Shown here: positions 1-4,260 of the stretch, in pieces
Position numbering within the stretch: position 1 is the stretch's first letter
Layout: each line of letters begins with the position of its first letter
Origin: Candidatus Omnitrophota bacterium
GTDB lineage: Bacteria > Omnitrophota > Koll11 > Aquiviventales > Aquiviventaceae
DNA: 6,001 nt
Direction of reading: 5' to 3'
NCBI GenBank assembly: GCA_023247285.1
Contig: JAHFGU010000099.1
Coordinates: 1 to 6,001 of the forward strand
The notes under the pieces: generated by a model
What the model was told of the DNA's origin: nothing
Seen by the model: only the letters and a program-made list of their open reading frames with translations
Database searches by the model: none
Position numbers and translations under genes: made by a program

Positions 1-1
1 C

Positions 2-427
2 GTGTCCATCACCGGCGATCCGGTGGACGAGGTCAAGGTGGCGCAGCGCATCCTCTCGGCGCTTTCGCTTCGGCGTTTCGAAACGAATGTGATCGCGTGC
101 CCCTCCTGCGGCCGGTGCGAGATCGACGTGGTCGGCATCGCGCGCCAGGTGCAGGCGCGGCTCACCGAGTTGGCCCGGACCGAGCCGCGCTGCCTCGAGC
201 TCACCGTCGCGGTGATGGGCTGCGTCGTGAACGGGCCGGGCGAATCCGAGCACGCGGACATCGGCCTGGCCGGCGGCGGGGGGGCGGGCGTCATCTACCG
301 CAAGGGCCGCCAGATCCGCCGCGTGGCCGAAGCTGAAATGGTCGATGCGCTGCTCGAGGAAGTGCAGCATCTCTTAGCCGTCGACATGCTCGAGCTCAGT
401 CAGCCACGTGAGGTTCAGCGTGATTGA
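2..427 (+). CDS. ispG: 4-hydroxy-3-methylbut-2-enyl diphosphate synthase (IspG/GcpE), C-terminal part; 5' end outside window
   Basis: IspG carries out the reductive ring opening of methylerythritol cyclodiphosphate to HMBPP in the cytosolic MEP isoprenoid pathway, using a [4Fe-4S] cluster. The visible 141 residues are the C-terminal ferredoxin-like domain. They contain the family signature CPSCGR (Cys33 and Cys36 in window numbering) and VMGCVVNGPGE (Cys74 and Glu81). The Cys-x2-Cys and Cys-x6-Glu spacing fits the four cluster ligands known in the family, so the domain looks functional. An additional Cys39 directly follows the CPSCGR motif; I do not know it as a conserved position. The reading frame is open at the left edge, so the start lies upstream and the first GTG is not a real start. 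The last 15 or so residues (after QHLLA) do not look like a conserved IspG end and may result from the insertion that follows. The stop TGA overlaps a possible TTG start of the next gene. Confidence 0.95.
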   Translation: MSITGDPVDEVKVAQRILSALSLRRFETNVIACPSCGRCEIDVVGIARQVQARLTELARTEPRCLELTVAVMGCVVNGPGESEHADIGLAGGGGAGVIYRKGRQIRRVAEAEMVDALLEEVQHLLAVDMLELSQPREVQRD

Positions 428-444
428 CGAGACGGGCGGAGATC

Positions 445-1131
445 ATGCTCCGTCAAGTTAAGTTCTTCCTCATGGTGTGTCTTGTCATGTTGAGGCCCGC
501 TTCTGGGCTCTTAGCGGCTGAAGAACATGTCTTGCAGGACCTCGCCACGACAACGGTTGATGCACAGGGGAAGGAGCAGCACAGCATCTCCTTGGAGGTC
601 GTCGACTATTTTTTGAAGCGGATCGCTGAACATGCCAAAGACTACCCACCGAAGTTTGACTCAGAGGAACAGCGCCGTACCATTGAACACGAGCTTCAAT
701 CGGTTATCCTAGCGCTTGCCGTGGTCGTGCAACAACAACCCCTGGTCCCTGACCCCCTCTTGCGATTAGGATACGCATGGAGCATGGCGTATAACTTAGA
801 TGCTCCCGGGAGTGCCGAAGAGACCAGTCACTGCTTCCAGCAGCTCTTAGCGGTGTATCCAGACCATCCGCAAGGAAACTTTTACTATGGTGCGTTCCTT
901 GCCCACACGAAGACTGGACAACGAGCCAGCATCCCCTATCTCGAAAAGGCCGTGACGATGGGGGTGGATGACGCTTTATTTACGTTGGGATTCGTCCATC
1001 TTTCTCTTGAAGATAAGGACCAGGCCATGACCTACTGGCGACAGTATTTATCGAAGCATCCCGACAACACACTCGTTCAGGCCATGCTGGAATCCGCTCA
1101 ATCTGGAAAGATGACACGAGCCGTGGAGTAG
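445..1131 (+). CDS. Exported TPR-repeat-type protein of unknown function
   Basis: This is a 228-residue protein with a Sec-type signal peptide: basic residues Arg3 and Lys6, a hydrophobic stretch at about 7-16, and a likely cleavage in GLLAAEE after Ala24 or Ala25. I infer a periplasmic location. The mature part starts with a charged helical region. From about residue 100 to 204 it has three helix-pair units of about 34 residues with TPR-like spacing, such as FYYGAFLAHTKTGQ, LEKAVTMG, LFTLGFVHLSLEDKDQA and YLSKHPDN. TPRs bind protein partners, but no catalytic motif is visible and no function is assigned. ATG 445 is preferred because it places the signal peptide at the N-terminus. A TTG at 424 would add seven residues (235 aa), overlap the ispG stop and precede the GGAG at 438-441, which lies only 3 bases from ATG 445. 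Codon use is much more A/T-rich than in ispG and proS, indicating acquired DNA. Confidence 0.75.
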   Translation: MLRQVKFFLMVCLVMLRPASGLLAAEEHVLQDLATTTVDAQGKEQHSISLEVVDYFLKRIAEHAKDYPPKFDSEEQRRTIEHELQSVILALAVVVQQQPLVPDPLLRLGYAWSMAYNLDAPGSAEETSHCFQQLLAVYPDHPQGNFYYGAFLAHTKTGQRASIPYLEKAVTMGVDDALFTLGFVHLSLEDKDQAMTYWRQYLSKHPDNTLVQAMLESAQSGKMTRAVE

Positions 1132-1159
1132 CGCGGCCACCTTTTGGCATGAGTGACAG

Positions 1160-1300
1160 ATGAAAACCCATGTCGTGCCGATTGACGACTCCCGCGGCGC
1201 GCGGATTCCCAAAACGCTCTTGGGGTTCTGCTATATCCGCTACGAGGATTGCCCGCTGATCCCGGAGAACCTTGACCTTGATCTTGGCGATTGGAAATGA
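1160..1300 (+). pseudogene. AbrB/SpoVT (MazE-like) antitoxin remnant, 46 codons
   Basis: An ATG-initiated frame of 46 residues ends at TGA 1298-1300. Its first 21 residues, MKTHVVPIDDSRGARIPKTLL, closely resemble the N-terminal swapped-hairpin DNA-binding domain of MazE/AbrB-type antitoxins (family pattern roughly V-x-x-I-G-N-S-x-G-x-x-I-P-K-x-x-L). In place of the usual Gly-Asn before SRG it has Asp-Asp. After residue 22 the sequence (GFCYIRYEDC...) no longer matches what such antitoxins normally carry, namely a short hydrophobic strand followed by an acidic toxin-binding tail. The other two forward frames do not restore it over the next tens of bases. An in-frame TGA at 1154-1156 excludes an upstream start. 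Only a weak ribosome site is visible. No MazF-like toxin follows; instead a minus-strand toxin-antitoxin pair converges on it. I read it as a broken or recombined antitoxin gene. A functional small DNA-binding peptide is possible but less likely. Confidence 0.5.
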
Positions 1301-1303
1301 CGA

Positions 1304-1552
1304 TCAGCCGCTCGTGTCGATGAGCCGCCGCATGGCCTTCAGCGAAGTGGTGGGTTCTGATCGGCGTTTCTCGATCATCCTCCAGAAGGCAGGGTTGGTC
1401 TGAAGGGCGAGCGTTTCCCAATCTGTGCCCTCCACGCCGATGATGAGCGCTGCCGGAATGCCGTGTCGAGTGACCACCACTCGGTTTCGTTGAGAGGTCT
1501 TTACGCAGTCACGCACGTGTTTCTGAAGCTCTCGAACGCTGATGGTTTTCAT
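1304..1552 (-). CDS. Phd/YefM-family antitoxin
   Basis: An 82-residue protein whose N-terminus, SVRELQKHVRDCVKTSQ then RVVVTRHGIPAALIIG, is typical of Phd/YefM antitoxins: the first part is the DNA-binding region and the G-x-P-x-A-x-I element closes the N-terminal fold. The charged helical C-terminus (about residues 43-82, WETLALQ, FWRMIEKRRSEP) is the expected toxin-neutralising part. Known family members neutralise a RelE/ParE-type toxin and repress their own operon. It is the second gene of the minus-strand operon. Its ATG (1552-1550) overlaps the toxin TGA (1551-1549) in an ATGA junction, and a strong Shine-Dalgarno (rc of 1557-1564, GGAGGAGA) sits inside the toxin's 3' end. Length is normal for the family. 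The gene end lies 3 bases from the MazE-like remnant that converges on it. Confidence 0.85.
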   Translation of the reverse strand: MKTISVRELQKHVRDCVKTSQRNRVVVTRHGIPAALIIGVEGTDWETLALQTNPAFWRMIEKRRSEPTTSLKAMRRLIDTSG

Positions 1553-1851
1553 GGGATCTCCTCCGTGGTTCGGTGAGCCGGTTTCCTCCGAATGGCGCGG
1601 ATGTACACGCGACGTCCCTCCTCATTGATGTCGTACAAGACGCGAAACGCACCCACTCGAAGCTGCCAGATTGGCGGAATAGCCTCGAACGGCGGAACGA
1701 GGTTGTGCAACAGCTTGCGATGCCTTGTCGGCACATTCGGTGCATGAGTCAGTTGGGCTTCGATCGCATCAAGCAAGGCCCGCCGATCATACGCACGGAG
1801 GTCACGCAGGTCGCCCTTCACTCCCTTAGAAAATAAGATGGCAAACCGCAT
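1549..1851 (-). CDS. RelE/ParE-superfamily toxin of a type II toxin-antitoxin system
   Basis: A 100-residue basic protein that fits the RelE/ParE fold. It has two N-terminal helices (SKGVKGDLRDLRAYDRRALLDAI, residues 8-30 in two parts), a central HRKLLHNL segment (44-51), and the characteristic strand run WQLRVGAFRVLYDI (62-75) followed by VYIRAIRRKPAHR (82-94). In RelE proteins the basic residues of these strands contact mRNA in the ribosomal A site, whereas ParE members inhibit gyrase. The sequence alone does not decide between the two, though the GxxRVLYDI...IRRKxxHR pattern leans to the RelE/Txe side. It is the first gene of the pair, so the order is toxin before antitoxin, opposite to classic relBE. 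The start ATG at 1851-1849 has no Shine-Dalgarno upstream and lies about 7 bases below a putative -10, so the message may be leaderless. Its partner is the Phd/YefM gene that overlaps its stop. Confidence 0.85.
   Translation of the reverse strand: MRFAILFSKGVKGDLRDLRAYDRRALLDAIEAQLTHAPNVPTRHRKLLHNLVPPFEAIPPIWQLRVGAFRVLYDINEEGRRVYIRAIRRKPAHRTTEEIP
1557..1564 (-). promoter_or_regulatory. Strong Shine-Dalgarno for the antitoxin gene
   Basis: The minus-strand GGAGGAGA lies 4 bases upstream of the antitoxin ATG, inside the toxin coding sequence. The toxin start itself has no such site. This suggests the antitoxin is translated more efficiently than the toxin from one message, which a toxin-first operon would need. 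Confidence 0.7.
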
Positions 1852-1853
1852 GA

Positions 1854-1880
1854 TGCATATACTATTGCATATTCAAATAT
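1854..1880. repeat. Operator-like direct and inverted repeats in the toxin/proS intergenic region
   Basis: TGCATAT occurs twice, at 1854-1860 and 1866-1872, with starts 12 bases apart. ATATT-CA-AATAT (1869-1880) is a perfect 5-base inverted repeat. Both overlap the toxin -10 and spacer. Phd/YefM antitoxins bind short repeated or palindromic sites in their own promoters, so these are candidates for autoregulatory sites. Part of the signal may simply reflect the A+T-rich composition. Confidence 0.35.
1858..1863 (+). promoter_or_regulatory. Possible -10 box for proS
   Basis: TATACT (5 of 6 to TATAAT) on the plus strand lies 55 bases upstream of the proS ATG, in the only A+T-rich stretch between the toxin gene and proS. 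No good -35 is seen (AAGATG at 17-base spacing). It occupies nearly the same base pairs as the minus-strand toxin -10, so the two promoters would compete if both are used. Confidence 0.3.
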
Positions 1881-1889
1881 TGCTGTCAA
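1859..1889 (-). promoter_or_regulatory. Putative sigma70 promoter of the toxin-antitoxin operon
   Basis: On the minus strand a perfect -35 box TTGACA (1889-1884) is followed after 19 bases by TAGTAT (1864-1859); AATAGT at 17-base spacing (1866-1861) is an alternative -10. Either predicts transcription starting within about 3 bases of the toxin ATG at 1851. The 19-base spacing is longer than ideal, which could suit repression or modulation by the antitoxin. Confidence 0.5.
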
Positions 1890-1917
1890 GTTTAGCGTGA
1901 ACGCCGAGCAGGCCCCC

Positions 1918-3624
1918 ATGCGATGGTCGCAGTACTTCCTTCCGACGCTCCGCGAGAACCCCAAGGACGCGGAGTCGGCCAGCCATCAGCTCATGGTGCG
2001 CGCCGGGCTGATCCGGCGGCTGGGTTCGGGCGCGTACTCCTACCTGCCCTTCGGCCTGCGCGCGCTCCACAAGGCCGCGGCGATCATCCGCGAGGAGATG
2101 AATCGCGCGGGCGCGCACGAGCTGCTGCTGCCGGCCCTGCAGCCGCTCGAGCTGTGGAAGGCGACCGGCCGCGATGCGCTGCTGGGCGATGTCCTGATCC
2201 GGTTCAAGGACCGCACCGGCAAAGAGGTCGCCCTGGGCCCGACGCACGAAGAAGTCGTCACCGACTTGCTCAGCGAGATCAAGTCCCACAAGGCGCTGCC
2301 CCTCACCGTCTACCAAATCCAGACCAAGTTCCGCGACGAGCCGCGCCCGCGGGGCGGGGTCATCCGGTCCAAGGAATTCCTCATGAAAGACGCCTACAGC
2401 TTCGACCTCGACGCCGAAGGGCTCGGGCGCAGCTACCAGGCGATGTACGGCGCGTACGAGCGCATCTTCCACCGCTGCGGGGTGCGCGTGCTGGCGTGCG
2501 AAGCCGACACCGGGGCGATGGGCGGCGACGCGTCGCACGAATTCATGGCGCCGGCTGAGAGCGGGGAAGACCGCGTCGTGCGGTGCACCACCTGCGCCTA
2601 CGCGGCGAATCTCGAAGCGGCGCAATGCCCGCCGCCGTCCGCGCCTGCCGCCGGCGAATCGCCCAAGCCGCTCGAGACGGTCATGACCCCGGGCCAGCAC
2701 ACCGTCGAGCAGGTCAGCCGGTTCTTGAAGGTGCCGCCTGCGCGCCTGCTCAAGACCCTCCTGTATGAGGCGGAGGGCGGCGCCATCGCGGTGCTCGTGC
2801 GCGGGGACCACGACGTCAACGAGACGAAGCTCTCCCGGCTGCTCGGCGGGGCGCAGCCCACGCTCGCCTCCGCGCAGCTCATCGAGCGCCTCAGCGGCGC
2901 CCCGGTTGGATTCACCGGCCCGGTGGGGCTTGCCGGCGTGCGGGTGCTGGCCGACCACGCGGCGATGCGGGTGGCCAACGCGGTGACGGGTGCGAACCGC
3001 GCCGAAGCGCATCATCTCAACGTCAACCCTGGGCGCGACTTCACCCCGTCGCAGGTGGCCGACCTGCGCGTGGCGACCGCGTCCGACCGGTGCCCGCGCT
3101 GCGGTAGTGCGCTGGAATTCGTCAAGGCGATCGAGGCCGGGCACGTCTTCAAGCTCGGCACCAAGTATAGCCAGGCCCTGCACGCCGTCGTCCAGCTGCC
3201 GTCCGGCGAGACGCAGCCGATGATCATGGGCTGCTACGGCATCGGCGTCAATCGGATCGTGGCCGCCGCCATCGAGCAGCACCACGATGCGGACGGCATC
3301 ATCTGGCCGGTGGGCCTGGCGCCATTCCAGGCGATCATCAGCATTCTGGAGGCGGACAACGCCGAGGCGCGCGCAGCCGGCGAAGCCGCGGCGCGCGCGC
3401 TGGAACAGGACGGCATCGAGGTGTTGGTGGACGACCGGGAGCAGTCGCCTGGCAGCAAGCTGAAGGACGCGGACTTGGTCGGCATCCCGGTCCGCATCGT
3501 GATCGGGAAAGTCTGGCAAGCCAAGCGCCTGCTGGAGGTAAGCGCGCGGGTGTCGCCGAAAGCGCGCCAAGACATCGCGCCGGATGCGCTGGCCCCATCC
3601 GTCCACAAACTGCTGGCTGTTTGA
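1918..3624 (+). CDS. proS: Prolyl-tRNA synthetase, bacterial type with INS editing domain
   Basis: A class II synthetase that charges tRNA-Pro with proline in the cytosol. The 568-residue length is normal for the bacterial (ProS type 1) form. It starts with the conserved MRWSQYFLPTLRE. The catalytic domain shows the GPTHEE loop (Thr109-Glu111), motif 2 FRDEPRPRGGVIRSKEF (138-154) and motif 3 GCYGIGVNR (438-446). The INS editing domain, which hydrolyses mischarged Ala-tRNA-Pro, lies between motifs 2 and 3 at about 225-390. It includes RLLKTLL with Lys279, the position known as important for editing in the E. coli enzyme, and VRGDHDVNETKL. Two CxxC pairs (Cys223/226 and Cys392/395) flank it and could form a zinc ribbon, as in many bacterial homologues. 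The C-terminal anticodon-binding domain spans about 465-568 (VLVDDRE, SPGSKLKDADLVGIPVRIVIG in two parts). ATG 1918 is preferred over an in-frame GTG at 1897 because family homology begins there; a weak AGG lies 5 bases upstream. It is now separated from ispG by the insert. Confidence 0.97.
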   Translation: MRWSQYFLPTLRENPKDAESASHQLMVRAGLIRRLGSGAYSYLPFGLRALHKAAAIIREEMNRAGAHELLLPALQPLELWKATGRDALLGDVLIRFKDRTGKEVALGPTHEEVVTDLLSEIKSHKALPLTVYQIQTKFRDEPRPRGGVIRSKEFLMKDAYSFDLDAEGLGRSYQAMYGAYERIFHRCGVRVLACEADTGAMGGDASHEFMAPAESGEDRVVRCTTCAYAANLEAAQCPPPSAPAAGESPKPLETVMTPGQHTVEQVSRFLKVPPARLLKTLLYEAEGGAIAVLVRGDHDVNETKLSRLLGGAQPTLASAQLIERLSGAPVGFTGPVGLAGVRVLADHAAMRVANAVTGANRAEAHHLNVNPGRDFTPSQVADLRVATASDRCPRCGSALEFVKAIEAGHVFKLGTKYSQALHAVVQLPSGETQPMIMGCYGIGVNRIVAAAIEQHHDADGIIWPVGLAPFQAIISILEADNAEARAAGEAAARALEQDGIEVLVDDREQSPGSKLKDADLVGIPVRIVIGKVWQAKRLLEVSARVSPKARQDIAPDALAPSVHKLLAV

Positions 3625-3635
3625 GAAGTGGACGT

Positions 3636-3664
3636 TTGACAGCCAACAGGCTGTGATGTACCGT
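3636..3664 (+). promoter_or_regulatory. Putative promoter with overlapping dyad ahead of the metal gene cluster
   Basis: TTGACA (3636-3641) is followed after 17 bases by TACCGT (3659-3664), a consensus -35 with a weak -10. A perfect inverted repeat, ACAGCC-AACA-GGCTGT (3639-3654), overlaps the -35 and fills most of the spacer, as expected for a regulator binding site. The predicted start would be within a few bases of the next ATG at 3673. The same dyad could be a hairpin ending the proS message, but no T-run follows it, so I favour an operator. Confidence 0.4.
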
Positions 3665-3672
3665 ATGAAGTA

Positions 3673-4116
3673 ATGGTCAATCGTTGCCCCTTCAAACCAT
3701 TCCGCGCTGCCTGGCTTGCAGGAATCACGGCCTTCGCCTTTCTCGCAGCCACCAATTACTGCAACGTTGAAGCGTTTGTCCCCCATCATCCCATCCACAG
3801 TGAGAGGGCTGCTCATCACGCGACCGACGATCAGCATTATGATCCAAGTCCCGCCCCAAGCCAGGATGACGACACGGTTGATGCTTGCTGTCAGACGATT
3901 CAAGCGATCGTGGCTTCAACGCTAAGCCTCAACCTGAACTTGCTTGCCACATGGACGTTACACCTCCTTGCACTTGATGCGCGGTGGTCGGATTTTTTAG
4001 TTAAGTCTCATCGCCTTGCAACTGGACTTAGCCCACCAACACGAGTTCCTACTCCGGCTCTGCCCTTCTACCGCACGACGTTTGCCAGCCACGCACCTCC
4101 CGTCTGTCTTGTCTAG
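3673..4116 (+). CDS. Small exported His/Asp/Cys-rich protein, likely metal-binding; family not certain
   Basis: A 147-residue protein. The N-terminus has basic residues (Arg4, Lys8, Arg11) and a hydrophobic stretch at about 12-27 (AAWLAGITAFAFLAAT), a signal peptide or membrane anchor, followed by NYC (Cys30). Next comes a metal-ligand-rich segment at about 38-73 with His38, 39, 42, 48, 49 and 55, many Asp residues (52, 53, 57, 65-67, 70) and a Cys72-Cys73 pair. A hydrophobic Leu-rich part follows (about 76-101), then a Pro-rich tail ending APPVCLV with Cys145. I know of small exported proteins with this N-Y-C, His-rich, C-C layout next to heavy-metal efflux operons but cannot name the family with confidence. 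A role as periplasmic copper or other metal ligand, chaperone or buffer is inferred from composition and from the efflux genes that follow. ATG 3673 has only a weak GAAG upstream and lies 48 bases after proS. Base composition is lower in G+C than proS. Confidence 0.65.
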   Translation: MVNRCPFKPFRAAWLAGITAFAFLAATNYCNVEAFVPHHPIHSERAAHHATDDQHYDPSPAPSQDDDTVDACCQTIQAIVASTLSLNLNLLATWTLHLLALDARWSDFLVKSHRLATGLSPPTRVPTPALPFYRTTFASHAPPVCLV

Positions 4117-4118
4117 AC

Positions 4119-4143
4119 TGACGCTCTAGGTCTTCGAGCGTCA
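4119..4143 (+). terminator. Hairpin after the His-rich protein gene, candidate terminator or attenuator
   Basis: TGACGCTC and GAGCGTCA form a perfect 8-base-pair stem with a 9-base loop, starting 2 bases after the stop codon. Downstream bases (to about 4165) are T-rich but broken by G and C, with no clean T-run, so termination may be partial. It separates the first gene from the efflux gene. Confidence 0.5.
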
Positions 4144-4260
4144 CGTTTCGTTGTTCCTCGTTTCATCCAACACGTCTGTTGTTGTGCCAAAGTTTGTCAG
4201 GCGCGCTCCTGGCGACTTGGTCGTCATGCGTGGAATCGTCACCCGGTAGGGGGAACAGCG
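4144..4260. other. Intergenic leader before the efflux gene, no strong promoter seen
   Basis: No ORF or convincing -35/-10 pair is visible here. The segment is T-rich at its left end and ends in a good Shine-Dalgarno, AGGGGGAA (4248-4255), 5 bases before the GTG start at 4261. The efflux gene is therefore transcribed either by read-through of the upstream hairpin or from a promoter that does not resemble sigma70. Confidence 0.5.

Noticed and set aside
1134..1146. GCCA-CCTTT-TGGC hairpin after the TPR gene
   Set aside because: The stem is only 4 base pairs and no T-run follows it, so it is not convincing as a terminator.
1098..1421. Minus-strand ORF of 107 codons across the antitoxin end and the MazE-like remnant
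   Set aside because: It overlaps the antitoxin in another frame, its translation is compositionally odd, and the plus-strand remnant explains part of the region better.
1573..1836. Plus-strand ORF of 87 codons opposite the toxin gene
   Set aside because: It is antisense to a recognisable RelE/ParE toxin, with no family resemblance and no ribosome site.
1897..1917. GTG 1897 as the proS start
   Set aside because: It would add VNAEQAP before the conserved MRWSQYF start. It has no ribosome site and lies in the flanking repeat.
549..3882. ACGGTTGATGC occurs both in the TPR gene (near 549) and in the His-rich gene (near 3872)
   Set aside because: A few 11-base matches are expected by chance in 6 kb, and the flanking sequences and reading contexts differ.
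1873..3903. Minus-strand open frame of 676 codons covering all of proS
   Set aside because: It lies antisense to a clear prolyl-tRNA synthetase. Its translation is Arg/Ala/Gly/His-rich low complexity with no recognisable domain, as expected for the shadow frame of a G+C-rich gene.
4196..4216. GTCAGG...CCTGGCGAC partial inverted repeat before the efflux gene
   Set aside because: The arms pair only with a bulge and short stems, so it is not distinguishable from chance.
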